The notes: a model not told the origin generated them from the letters alone. A DNA stretch of 64,000 nt from UMGS1696 sp964621755 (GCA_964621755.1 CAZUPI010000008.1:1-64000), one strand, 5' to 3'. Positions 52,032-60,203 are shown, numbered from the stretch's first letter. Numbers and translations are program-made.

Positions 52032-52098
52032 TAAAATTGCGACTAAATCTCACTAATTTTGTGAAATATGGCAAAAAGTATAAAAAATTATAATAGCG

Positions 52099-52127
52099 TT
52101 GCGAAATCGATGAATATATGGTATAAT
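52099..52127 (+). promoter_or_regulatory. Promoter of the TIM-barrel gene at 52171
   Basis: TTGCGA (52099-52104) and TATAAT (52122-52127), spacing 17 nt. Confidence 0.7.
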
Positions 52128-52170
52128 TTGTTATCATTAAAACTCGAAACAACGATAGGAGGATTAAAAA

Positions 52171-53082
52171 ATGAAAGTTAGCACATCCACATCAAACTTT
52201 GTTACGCGATTTGGTCACGAAACGGCGATGAACATTTTCAGTGAAGCCGGATTTGAAGCGCTGGATTACGGCATGTTTCACCTGCCGCCGGACGGCGAGG
52301 TCTTCACAAAGTATGATGACGCACAGTTTGCGGAGTACTTTAAAAATGTGAAGAACATGGCGGCGCGAAACGGGCTTGAGATTTACCAATGTCATGCACC
52401 GTTTCCACTCAAAGTTTACAGCGACGATCGGGACCCGATGCTCCTGAACTGTGCAATCAAATCGATTTACGGGGCGGCGCACCTGGACTGCCCATACATC
52501 GTTATTCATCCGGCGATGCACCCGTCTTTCATTTATGGAAGAAATTACGAGGAGTGTCGCAGAACCAATTTTGAATTCTATGCGGCGATGGTTCCTGCAC
52601 TCCGCGAAACTGGCGTAGTCATGTGCATCGAGAACATGTTCGGCGGTGACCCGGAAACGAAGAAGCATATTCCGACGACTTGCTCGCGCGTGGAATGGAT
52701 GATAGACTTTATCGATTCTCTGAACGACATTCACGGTGGAAAGATGTTTGCGGCCTGCCTTGATACGGGGCATGCGATTATCTCCGGTTCAGGCGCGACG
52801 CACATGCTCCGCGAGCTTGGTGACCGCGTAAAAATACTGCATGTACAGGACAACGATGGTTTGGTTGACATGCATCAGATTCCGGGACGCGGCAAAATTA
52901 ATTGGGCTAACTTTCTTGACGCCCTTCGAGACATCGGTTATTCAGGAACTTTTAATTTTGAAGCTGATAACTTCTATCACCAGTGGCACGACGAAATATA
53001 CGGCGAACCCGTAGCCAGAGCCGCTGCAAAGATGCTTTATACAGTAGGACGCACATTTGCGGATAGAGTTTGTGCGAAATAA
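52171..53082 (+). CDS. Sugar phosphate isomerase/epimerase family protein
   Basis: 303 residues of the xylose-isomerase-like TIM barrel. Metal-site blocks: YQCHAPFPLKVYS, CIENMFGGDP, ACLDTGHAIISG, KILHVQDNDG and FNFEADNFY. It differs clearly from the protein at 39.8 kb. Single gene with its own promoter, RBS (AGGAGG) and terminator. Substrate unknown. Confidence 0.88.
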   Translation: MKVSTSTSNFVTRFGHETAMNIFSEAGFEALDYGMFHLPPDGEVFTKYDDAQFAEYFKNVKNMAARNGLEIYQCHAPFPLKVYSDDRDPMLLNCAIKSIYGAAHLDCPYIVIHPAMHPSFIYGRNYEECRRTNFEFYAAMVPALRETGVVMCIENMFGGDPETKKHIPTTCSRVEWMIDFIDSLNDIHGGKMFAACLDTGHAIISGSGATHMLRELGDRVKILHVQDNDGLVDMHQIPGRGKINWANFLDALRDIGYSGTFNFEADNFYHQWHDEIYGEPVARAAAKMLYTVGRTFADRVCAK

Positions 53083-53105
53083 TACGAAGTTACAAGGTAA
53101 AGAAT

Positions 53106-53140
53106 AAAACAGTCCGGTACACCCTATACCGGACTGTTTT
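53106..53140. terminator. Terminator between isomerase and solute-binding genes
   Basis: AAAACAGTCCGGTA-CACCCTA-TACCGGACTGTTTT, perfect 14-bp arms with A and T ends, so it can act on both convergent genes. Confidence 0.9.
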
Positions 53141-53155
53141 ACGTATGATTTATAT

Positions 53156-54667
53156 TTAATATGCCATGACAAGGCTTTCCAAGAATTTTTCAAGCACTTT
53201 GTTAGCTGCCTTTTGTGTGGAGGCAAATTTGGACGCGACAGTGTCGGAGGAGGTCATGGAGGTGATGGAACTGAAGACGCCGCCCCAGTCGAAGATGTTT
53301 CCAAGGTCGTAGTTACGAGTTGCGAGAATCAGTTCAATCATAGGTTCAGATTCAACGTCACGTGTAGATTTGCCGATGAGGGTTTTGTCAAAATATGCGG
53401 GCGTCAGCGTGTAGACACTGAGGTGAGCCATCGCTTCGGTGATGTCACCGATTTTGGACACGTCCTGGCAAGTTACCGGAATTGCATATGCGGTCAGGTT
53501 AGCGTAGCTATAGGAAGAATAGTACTGACTTTGCTCTTCGTTGTACTTAGGCGCGGGAATGATACCAAAATCTGTCTCGCTCTCACGGAACAGTGTGATG
53601 TTTCTCATGCCGGCATAGTAGAACAGGGCATTACCGATGGCAAACTGATTTTCACGGGTGTTGGCTTGGAAGGAACCGCCGCCTGTTACGGTGGAATTAG
53701 AACCCAAATTGGTGAACGGTGAATACTGTGTTTCAATGACCTTCATAAGAGCGGTCACTTGCTCATCGCCATTGTATGTAAAAACTGGAAGGTCATCTGA
53801 ATCCTTGCTTACGATTTTAAAGCCGAAGCAATTCCACATAGCAGCGTTGTTGTATGTTTCTGTGATGTATCCGTAGTAGTCGTTCATTGTCCATTTACCG
53901 TCACCGTCCACGTCGAGCGTTACAGCGGCGGCCATTTCATTATGCTTATCGATAGTCCACTTTCCAGAATCAACAAGCTCATACGGATTATCGAGACCAA
54001 AGTCTTCAATCATGGTTTTATTAAATAAATAACACCATGTGCCATAGTTGTCCATAACGGAGATATCGCCGGTCATATAGAAGGAATGTCCTAAAATGGA
54101 AAGGTCGTTATAAATTGCTTGATCCCACCACTCGTTTTCGGGGTGAATGGTGTCGATCTGTCTGAAGTCAAGAAGATAGTTTTGGGAAATAAGACCGGAC
54201 ATTGTGGAAAGACCGTCTGTCATGATGTCATAGTCGTCTGTATTGGCAAGAATAGAGGCCTTTACAGTGGAGGTCACGGCGCCATGCGTAAAGGCGCATT
54301 CCACAATTTTGATGTTCATGGTATCTTCCAGGACTGTATTCCGACTGTAAACGGCGTCGTTGATAACTTCACCGGTGAGTTCGGCTGCGTAAACGTCAAA
54401 TGTAGTCCAGTCGCTGTAGGTACCAGGGTCACCGCGGTCTGCAATGCGGTAGGCATAGCCACCGTAATCACGGTCTTCATACTGCTGTTTCGCTGTATCG
54501 AGGGTGATTTCCGTTTCTTCGGCAGCAGTTTCTGTGAGAGTGTTATCTCCTGTTACAGTCGAGGTATTGGAAGAGTCAGAAGAACTTTCGCTTCCTTCAG
54601 CACAGGAAACGATGGTAGAAAGTAGAAGAGCAACAAGCAGGGCACAAGCAAGGAGCTTTTTTTTCAT
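53156..54667 (-). CDS. Extracellular solute-binding lipoprotein
   Basis: 503 residues: lipoprotein signal peptide with lipobox IVSC (Cys22), a Ser/Thr/Glu-rich linker, then a type I sugar-binding-protein fold. Readable parts: GHSFYMTGDISVMDNYGTWC, SGKWTIDKHNEM, DVDGDGKWTMND (a calcium-binding-like loop). It belongs to the carbohydrate-uptake binding proteins, yet no permease or ATPase gene is near. A fragment of a related gene lies at 60.2 kb. ATG 54667, own promoter. Confidence 0.88.
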   Translation of the reverse strand: MKKKLLACALLVALLLSTIVSCAEGSESSSDSSNTSTVTGDNTLTETAAEETEITLDTAKQQYEDRDYGGYAYRIADRGDPGTYSDWTTFDVYAAELTGEVINDAVYSRNTVLEDTMNIKIVECAFTHGAVTSTVKASILANTDDYDIMTDGLSTMSGLISQNYLLDFRQIDTIHPENEWWDQAIYNDLSILGHSFYMTGDISVMDNYGTWCYLFNKTMIEDFGLDNPYELVDSGKWTIDKHNEMAAAVTLDVDGDGKWTMNDYYGYITETYNNAAMWNCFGFKIVSKDSDDLPVFTYNGDEQVTALMKVIETQYSPFTNLGSNSTVTGGGSFQANTRENQFAIGNALFYYAGMRNITLFRESETDFGIIPAPKYNEEQSQYYSSYSYANLTAYAIPVTCQDVSKIGDITEAMAHLSVYTLTPAYFDKTLIGKSTRDVESEPMIELILATRNYDLGNIFDWGGVFSSITSMTSSDTVASKFASTQKAANKVLEKFLESLVMAY

Positions 54668-54734
54668 AATATCCGCCTTTCATTGTAAATGTATTGCGAA
54701 AATGATATTGAGAAAACCAATTTATTACTATTTA

Positions 54735-54762
54735 ATTATACTTATTTTTTTTGATTTGTCAA
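54735..54762 (-). promoter_or_regulatory. Promoter of the solute-binding protein gene
   Basis: On the minus strand TTGACA (54757-54762) and TATAAT (54735-54740), spacing 16 nt. Confidence 0.75.
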
Positions 54763-54842
54763 TAGATATTTCTTTTTTAATTTAAAATCACAGAAAAAAA
54801 GTAGAGTTTACACCATTTTATCCAGCACAAAGTTAATAAAAG

Positions 54843-54880
54843 TATGGGGAAAACTTTTTCTACAAAAAGTTTTCCCCATA
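54843..54880. terminator. Hairpin after spoVAE (family member)
   Basis: TATGGGGAAAACTTTTT-CTAC-AAAAAGTTTTCCCCATA, perfect 17-bp arms, 10 nt past the spoVAE stop on the minus strand. Confidence 0.75.
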
Positions 54881-54890
54881 TTACGCTCGT

Positions 54891-55259
54891 CTAATTTTTC
54901 ACTTTATCTTTAAATATCAGCGCCGCGAGAAGTCCGAATATCAGTGCCGCGGTAATACCGCCGGCCGACGCTGTAAGTCCGCCGGTTAAAGCACCAATCA
55001 AACCGTCGCGATTGACCGCTTCCCTGACCCCTCTGCTGATGGTATAGCCGAACCCGGTCAGCGGAACCGACGCGCCGCCGCCTGCATAATCCAGAATCGG
55101 CTGATAGACCCCAATGGCGCCCAATATCACACCGCTGACCACATATCCTACCAGAATTCGCGCGGGGGTCAGCTTTGTGCGGTCAATCAAAATTTGTGCA
55201 ACTACACAAAACAAGCCGCCCACGATAAACGCGCGCACATAATTAAGAAGAATATCCAT
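54891..55259 (-). CDS. spoVAE: Stage V sporulation protein AE
   Basis: 122 residues, four membrane segments, with VGGLFCVVAQILIDRTKLTPARILV at the start and GGGASVPLTGFGYTI in the middle, typical of SpoVAE. Part of the channel moving calcium-dipicolinate into and out of the spore core. Start ATG 55259 with GGAGGGG upstream; the gene overlaps spoVAD by 17 nt. Confidence 0.92.
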   Translation of the reverse strand: MDILLNYVRAFIVGGLFCVVAQILIDRTKLTPARILVGYVVSGVILGAIGVYQPILDYAGGGASVPLTGFGYTISRGVREAVNRDGLIGALTGGLTASAGGITAALIFGLLAALIFKDKVKN

Positions 55260-56328
55260 CTGATTCCCCTCCAGCTTCACGATTGCTTCTATCTATTTTG
55301 TTTTTTTGAACTCCCTTGATATGCACAAGATGTGCAATCCCCGGGATATTTTGCTTTTGGTTGACTGAAAGCGTATTCATCAGCGCGCCCGTCCCAATGA
55401 ACAGTACATCCGATAAAACGCCGCGTTTGATATTTTCGAGGATATCCGACGCAAGTACCACCGCGCTGCATCCACATCCCGAGCCGCCTGCATGGGTGTC
55501 CGATTCGGTTTCCGAGTAAATCATACACCCACAGTCGGTGTGATTTTTCGTAATATCAATCTTTTTCACAGACAGGAGGTCGCGGAGGATTCCCGTACCC
55601 TCCCGTCCAAGGTCTCCCGTTGCAATCATGTCGAACTGCTCCGGTGACGCACCGCTGCTGAAATACCGCTCCAGTGTGTCCGCCGCGGCTGGCGCCATAG
55701 CTGCCCCCATATTGTTTGCATCTGAGATGCCGCGGTCAAGCAGGCATCCGGGCATGACATCGGCAATGACTGGCACAAACTCCCCATCGCACCGAACGAC
55801 ATCTCGTGTCAGCGACGACAGGATAAACGCGCCGGACCCAGTGACTGTCCATTGTGCAGTCGGCGCACGCTGCCCACCATACTCAAGAGGGTAGCGGAAC
55901 TGCCTTTCGGCTGAACAGTAATGCGACGAGGTTACAGCAATCGTGCGGTCGAAAGCACTCGTTAAGTACACAGCCGACATAAGCAGTCCTTCCGCGCAGG
56001 TCGAACACGCGCCGAACAATCCGAGAAACGGCGTGCGGTATGATATCAGTCCGTAACTGGACGAAATGCACTGATTGATGAGGTCTCCTGCGAATATCGC
56101 GTCGATGTCGTCGTCCCCGAGCCCGCATTTCCGGAGCGCAACACTGACAGCGAGACGCTGCATTTCCGCTTCCGCTTTTTCCCATGTATCTTTTCCAAAG
56201 CGGTCGTCTCCGGACAAATCAAACAACTTGCCGAGCGGACCGCGCTTTTCCTTCTGACCTGTGACTGACCCTGATGAAATGATATAAACCGGTTTCGAGG
56301 GAACATAAGGCTTTGTTTTCAAAATCAT
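55243..56328 (-). CDS. spoVAD: Stage V sporulation protein AD
   Basis: 361 residues of thiolase-like fold that bind dipicolinic acid. Typical segments: YIISSGSVTGQKEKRGPLG, FGKDTWEKAEAEMQ, ACSTCAEGLLMSA, and TNKxHTDCGCMIY-like near the C-terminus. ATG 56328 follows AAAGGAG. In most spore formers spoVAC precedes this gene; it is absent here, so the channel subunit is encoded elsewhere or lost. Confidence 0.94.
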   Translation of the reverse strand: MILKTKPYVPSKPVYIISSGSVTGQKEKRGPLGKLFDLSGDDRFGKDTWEKAEAEMQRLAVSVALRKCGLGDDDIDAIFAGDLINQCISSSYGLISYRTPFLGLFGACSTCAEGLLMSAVYLTSAFDRTIAVTSSHYCSAERQFRYPLEYGGQRAPTAQWTVTGSGAFILSSLTRDVVRCDGEFVPVIADVMPGCLLDRGISDANNMGAAMAPAAADTLERYFSSGASPEQFDMIATGDLGREGTGILRDLLSVKKIDITKNHTDCGCMIYSETESDTHAGGSGCGCSAVVLASDILENIKRGVLSDVLFIGTGALMNTLSVNQKQNIPGIAHLVHIKGVQKNKIDRSNREAGGESDGYSS

Positions 56329-56673
56329 TACTCCTTTGTTTTATGCTCCTTTTCATTCTTTATTATTCTGTAAATCTGTCCGATTATTCCTCGCACGTTG
56401 AGGTAAATTATGCCCGTAGGAAAACGTTTATTCGCGTAGACTGGCAGAAATATGCTTCTGCAATATTTATCATGCACAAATTGATTACATTTAAATTGTG
56501 CAAAATGACGATTTTCCAATGGCTGGAAGGGGCAAATAAAGGCAATAGGGAGAACATTGATTTTACCTATTGACATTGAGAAAAAAAGGTGTATAATAAC
56601 AGCCGAAGAATGAAGAGGACATCAGAAAAGAATCTTCAAACTTCAATTGAATGAAACTTTCGGAGGCACTATT
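56329..56673. other. Divergent intergenic region spoVAD / HPr-like gene
   Basis: On the minus strand GCATAA (56408-56413) followed 17 nt later by GGAATAA (56384-56390) weakly resembles a sigma-G promoter for spoVAD. On the plus strand lies the HPr-like gene promoter at 56570-56597. The rest is AT-rich with no coding potential seen. Confidence 0.45.
56570..56597 (+). promoter_or_regulatory. Promoter of the HPr-like gene
   Basis: TTGACA (56570-56575) and TATAAT (56592-56597), spacing 16 nt. Confidence 0.75.
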
Positions 56674-56907
56674 ATGATTTGTAACAGCAAGTATCTCTAC
56701 AAAATTGAGCTTGTAACCGCATCCGACATTCTTGAGTTTACCCATATCGCTTCGAAATGCCCGTACAATGTCGCTGTAGTAAACGGCAAACACAGACTGA
56801 ATGCGAAAAGCTATTTAGGTGTAATGCTTGCAAAAATGTCATGGGATGAAATTTATGTAGAATCTGACTGCGACTGCTACTTTGAATTTGAAAAATTCAT
56901 TCGTTGA
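56674..56907 (+). CDS. HPr-like protein without the active-site histidine
   Basis: 77 residues; ATG 56674 has GGAGG upstream. The C-terminal half (NGKHRLNAKSYLGVMLAKM, then a DEIYVESD strand) has the HPr pattern around the regulatory serine (Ser in AKSYLG). The phosphorylatable histidine motif GLHARPA is missing: the corresponding stretch is DILEFTHIASKCPYN. It therefore cannot carry phosphate in the PTS in the usual way and may be a Crh-like regulator. Confidence 0.7.
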   Translation: MICNSKYLYKIELVTASDILEFTHIASKCPYNVAVVNGKHRLNAKSYLGVMLAKMSWDEIYVESDCDCYFEFEKFIR

Positions 56908-56974
56908 TCGAACTGATTCAAACATAAAGAATCAAGGAAGACCCGCAAAGGGGGAAAAAACAGCCATTTGGCTT

Positions 56975-57031
56975 TCAAATACAAAGAGAGACACTTGCCT
57001 GCATTGGGTACGTGTCTCTCTTTGTATTTGA
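56975..57031. repeat. Perfect 20-bp inverted repeat
   Basis: Arms beginning TCAAATACAAAGAG and ending CTCTTTGTATTTGA pair over 20 bp around a 17-nt loop (TTGCCTGCATTGGGTAC). No T run follows on either strand, so it is not a standard terminator. It lies 67 nt after the HPr-like gene. Confidence 0.7.
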
Positions 57032-57094
57032 TGAAGAAAACGCGCGAGTCCTCTTTAACCCCACATTATGAGATATGAAAAATGAACAATTGAG

Positions 57095-57123
57095 TTGCAA
57101 ATTCATGGAACACATGATATAAT
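57095..57123 (+). promoter_or_regulatory. Promoter of the HAD-peptidase pair
   Basis: TTGCAA (57095-57100) and TATAAT (57118-57123), spacing 17 nt, giving a leader of about 130 nt. Confidence 0.7.
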
Positions 57124-57157
57124 GAAGATGAAATTGGATAAGGCAGAGGTAAAATAG

Positions 57158-57214
57158 ATGCGTGATAAACCATACTATACTGCATATGAGGGTGGAGATG
57201 GATATCAACTGTGA
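57158..57214 (+). CDS. Possible 18-residue leader peptide
   Basis: ATG 57158 has AGAGG 8 nt upstream and opens a frame coding MRDKPYYTAYEGGDGYQL, then TGA. It lies in the leader of the HAD gene, 43 nt before that start. It may be a regulatory leader peptide, a small protein or chance; no terminator follows it. Confidence 0.3.
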   Translation: MRDKPYYTAYEGGDGYQL

Positions 57215-57257
57215 GTGTCAATATTCTGCATCTATTTATGTGAGAAAGAGGTGAACT

Positions 57258-57989
57258 ATGGAATATCCCAAAATGATTCTGTTTGACTACGGTCACACAC
57301 TCATGTGCGAGCCGGATTATGATCCCAAAAACGGGGAGCGAAAGCTGTTTGAATATGTCAAAACCAACAAATACAACCTTACCGCCGATGAAGTAAGCGA
57401 AATTTCCCGGAAACTGACGGAGGAAATCCGTGTCGTTCGCCAAGCTGGATATGAACTGAACGAGAGTCAGTTTCATCGTTTTCTGTACGAGTACTGCGGA
57501 ATCGAGCTAAGCCTGTCGTTCAACAAAGCTGAACAAATTTTTTGGGATGGAATGTCTGGTGGAGCGGTCATGCCGGGAACACATGAGCTGCTTTCGTATT
57601 TAAACGAAAACGGGATACGGACGGGAGTCATCAGCAACATCATGTTTACTGAGAATGCTCTTACCGAGCGGCTCAACCGATTTTTCCCTGAGAATCGCTT
57701 TGAGTTTATCATCACCTCAAGCGAATATATTTTTCGCAAGCCAAATCCGCTCCTGTTTGAACTGGCGTTGCGCAAAGCCGGTCTGCCTGCGTCTGATGTG
57801 TGGTATTGCGGTGACAATCCGCAGGCAGACGTAATGGGCTCGGCGGGAGTCGGGATTTATCCGGTGTGGTACGATAACGACCTCGAATGCCTCTACCGCG
57901 ACAAGACAAGCGAGCCCGTACCAACCTGTGAATATTTGCATATCCATGAATGGGATGAGATGATTTCTAAATTGGAGGGAATGAAATGA
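57258..57989 (+). CDS. HAD family hydrolase
   Basis: 243 residues. Motif I is DYGHT (nucleophile Asp near residue 10), motif II the SNI in GVISNIMF, motif III the Lys in FRKPNP and motif IV DNPQADVMG. Cap domain of the helical C1 type. A small-molecule phosphatase of the phosphoglycolate-phosphatase/YjjG type. ATG 57258 with AGAGGTG upstream; its stop overlaps the next start (ATGA). Confidence 0.9.
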   Translation: MEYPKMILFDYGHTLMCEPDYDPKNGERKLFEYVKTNKYNLTADEVSEISRKLTEEIRVVRQAGYELNESQFHRFLYEYCGIELSLSFNKAEQIFWDGMSGGAVMPGTHELLSYLNENGIRTGVISNIMFTENALTERLNRFFPENRFEFIITSSEYIFRKPNPLLFELALRKAGLPASDVWYCGDNPQADVMGSAGVGIYPVWYDNDLECLYRDKTSEPVPTCEYLHIHEWDEMISKLEGMK

Positions 57990-58897
57990 ACAAAATCAAG
58001 CCGCGTGCGCTCAAATTTGGCGATACCATTGGGATTATCGCACCATCCTATGCAATGTCTCCGGAGAATATCAAACCGGCAGCAGACAAGCTCACTGACC
58101 TTGGATTCCGTGTAAAATACGGCAAAAATCTCTTTTCAACAGCATGGGGGTTTGCGGGCTCCGATATCGAACGCGCTGACGATTTTAACGAAATGATAGC
58201 GGATACAGAGGTAGCTATGCTGTTGTTCGGCGGCGGTGAGGTCGGAAACGAAATCCTGCCTCTTATCGATTGGGAAGCCATTCGCCGCAATCCAAAAATT
58301 TTGTGCAGCTTCAGCGACAGCACAACTGTACTGAACGCTGTGACCTCCCTTACCGGACTTGTCACATTCTATGGTGCATCTCCCCGGACCTTCTGCAACC
58401 TGACCGATTATAACCTCGCATCCTTCGAAAGCAGGATATTGTATGGCGGTACCGCATATGAGAGAAACAGTACGTGGCGGACTATTTGCAGCGGCAAAGC
58501 GGAGGGAATTCTTACAGGCGGATATTTGGTCAATTATGCTGTAATGCAGAACGGTGAATATTTTGCAATCGACAAAGATAAAAACCATATTTTGTTTCTT
58601 GAAGACCACAAAATGTTTTCGACTCCGGCTGTACTCTCAAAATATTTTTCGCACATCGCACAAAGCGGCTTGATGGATAGAGTCACCGGCCTGATTTTTG
58701 GGCATTATGCCGAGGAAGAAACGCCGGAGGTTGATGAGATTCTGCGCAGATTCGGTGAACGTTTCGGCATTCCCGTCGTGCGGTGCGAGGACTTTGGTCA
58801 CGGAGCAAACAATGCGGTATTTCCGATTGGCATATCCGCCAGATTTGACGCGGATGACGGTAAGTTTGAATTTTTGGAGAGCGGTGTACGCATATGA
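57986..58897 (+). CDS. S66 family peptidase (LD-carboxypeptidase/MccF-like)
   Basis: 303 residues. The nucleophile serine is in the FSDST turn (Ser110), the acid in LFLEDHK and the histidine in DFGHGANN near residue 270. No signal peptide, so it acts in the cytoplasm, either on recycled muropeptides or on peptidyl-nucleotide toxins as MccF does. Translationally coupled to the HAD gene by ATGA overlap. Confidence 0.9.
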   Translation: MNKIKPRALKFGDTIGIIAPSYAMSPENIKPAADKLTDLGFRVKYGKNLFSTAWGFAGSDIERADDFNEMIADTEVAMLLFGGGEVGNEILPLIDWEAIRRNPKILCSFSDSTTVLNAVTSLTGLVTFYGASPRTFCNLTDYNLASFESRILYGGTAYERNSTWRTICSGKAEGILTGGYLVNYAVMQNGEYFAIDKDKNHILFLEDHKMFSTPAVLSKYFSHIAQSGLMDRVTGLIFGHYAEEETPEVDEILRRFGERFGIPVVRCEDFGHGANNAVFPIGISARFDADDGKFEFLESGVRI

Positions 58898-58909
58898 GCG
58901 ATTACATAA

Positions 58910-59056
58910 ACAATAGGAGTTGAAGCGGCGGAAACGCGGAATATCGCGATATACCTCCATTGGGGATATACAAAGCTTGTAACTTGGGCTGGGGAGGACG
59001 GTTCTCTGGTGCTTTATTATGGAAAGGAGTTACGTGGAGACAGCGATGAAATATGA
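58910..59056 (+). pseudogene. Tail of a GNAT acetyltransferase gene
   Basis: Between stop codons the plus strand reads a 48-codon frame with ETRNIAIYLHWGYTKLV and GEDGSLVLYYGKEL, then a stop. This is the pattern of the last third of GNAT acetyltransferases (residue N..AI.LY...GY, then two strands). No start codon or acetyl-CoA site is present. The stop overlaps the next fragment, as in an intact operon, so the front of this gene was probably deleted. Confidence 0.5.
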
Positions 59057-59204
59057 TAAAGCGGTGCACGAGGAAAGACCGGAAATGATCGAGAAAAACG
59101 GACGAACCGCAAAGGTGCGCGTGCTTTCCGAAGAGGACTACCTCCAAAAGCTCAATGAGGAGCTTGACTTTGAGAAAAAAAGATTGCTTGGGGAGGTTTT
59201 ATGA
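59046..59204 (+). pseudogene. Internally deleted MazG-like pyrophosphatase
   Basis: A 52-codon frame. ATG 59046 has GGAG 6 nt upstream. The first 36 residues (MKYDKAVHEERPEMIEKNG, then TAKVRVLSEEDY) match the start of small MazG-like NTP pyrophosphatases, in which this reads like KYNKLVRDKIPEIIE. The end, FEKKRLLGEVL, matches their C-terminus. About 50-55 residues with the metal-binding EExxE helices are missing between. The frame is still open, so a short peptide may be made. Its stop overlaps the next start (ATGA). Confidence 0.6.
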
Positions 59205-60199
59205 ATTCATCGAATCTCAAAACGTATGCGCTTCGGCTGTACGATTTTTGCGACTATCCGGCGGTACGTTATAAAATATTGACCTCCCTGCTTGATGTTC
59301 CGTTGACCGACCAACGGGTAAGCGAGCTGTATCCGAAGTTTTTATACAGCGATATCGTTGAGGAAATGTTCGAGACACAGGATAAATACGGCGGGTGGGG
59401 GCGCCTGACTTCCAAAGATTACTCAGTAAAAGCGAAAATTCCGACTTCTGCCACCGGAATCGAACGTTGTCTGTATATTGGGCTAAAGTACGATGACCGC
59501 GATATTTTATTAAACGCATACGGCTATCTTGAGGATTTTTTGACAGGGCAAAGCCGTGAAAAATTGTACAATAAAAATGAACGTGCGATACCGTGGAAAA
59601 CCGCGTCGATATGCGGCCTCATCGAGAGTATCAAACCATACAATGAGCTGTGCGACGACACCTATGCTAAGTGGATGTACATAGCGGGACGGGCATATGA
59701 ATCGGGTGAATATTCGTACGAACGGGACCGCGCGGCACAGCACGACATCTTTTTGACCCGCGAAGACCGCTTGATACCCATGCAATTTGGTCTGCTTTTC
59801 TGTCGACATGAGGAGGTGCCGGCTTCGCTTGAGAATGCGATGCTGAGGCATCACGGTGCGGAAGCCTATTACCATGGTTACTTCTGGAACAATTGCCCGG
59901 TGAAGCTGCCCGATTCTTTTGTATATGAAAAGACCAGACGCTGGTTCAAATTGTTCAATTATATTAACAGCTTTCATGGCTCGTCTCTGTATCTCGCGGA
60001 ATCGGTGGAATGGCTTCTTTCAAATGTAAATCACGACGGGCTGTGGGACTGGGGTACCCAAACCAAGGACCCATGGGGTTATTTCGGGTATTTTTCGACT
60101 ACACGAAAGTATAAAGTGAACCGTGTAGTCGATTGCACGATGGAAATTCTGACCTTTTTCAAAAAATATATCGAAAACAACCCAGAGGTGTGTCAATGA
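59201..60199 (+). CDS. Protein of unknown function, possibly an alpha-toroid
   Basis: 332 residues without signal peptide or membrane segments. Regular helices and motifs such as DKYGGWGRLTS near residue 62 and NHDGLWDWG near 280 resemble the QW-type repeats of terpenoid-cyclase or prenyltransferase-like alpha/alpha toroids, but no DxDD catalytic motif is seen. ATG 59201 overlaps the stop of the MazG-like fragment. Function unknown. Confidence 0.65.
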   Translation: MNSSNLKTYALRLYDFCDYPAVRYKILTSLLDVPLTDQRVSELYPKFLYSDIVEEMFETQDKYGGWGRLTSKDYSVKAKIPTSATGIERCLYIGLKYDDRDILLNAYGYLEDFLTGQSREKLYNKNERAIPWKTASICGLIESIKPYNELCDDTYAKWMYIAGRAYESGEYSYERDRAAQHDIFLTREDRLIPMQFGLLFCRHEEVPASLENAMLRHHGAEAYYHGYFWNNCPVKLPDSFVYEKTRRWFKLFNYINSFHGSSLYLAESVEWLLSNVNHDGLWDWGTQTKDPWGYFGYFSTTRKYKVNRVVDCTMEILTFFKKYIENNPEVCQ

Positions 60200-60203
60200 C
60201 TGA

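Larger units (their letters stand above)
56908..57257. other. Intergenic region HPr-like / HAD genes
   Basis: Contains a small stem AGCCATTTGGCT (about 56962-56973), a perfect 20-bp inverted repeat (56975-57031), a promoter (57095-57123) and a short leader frame (57158-57214). Confidence 0.6.
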
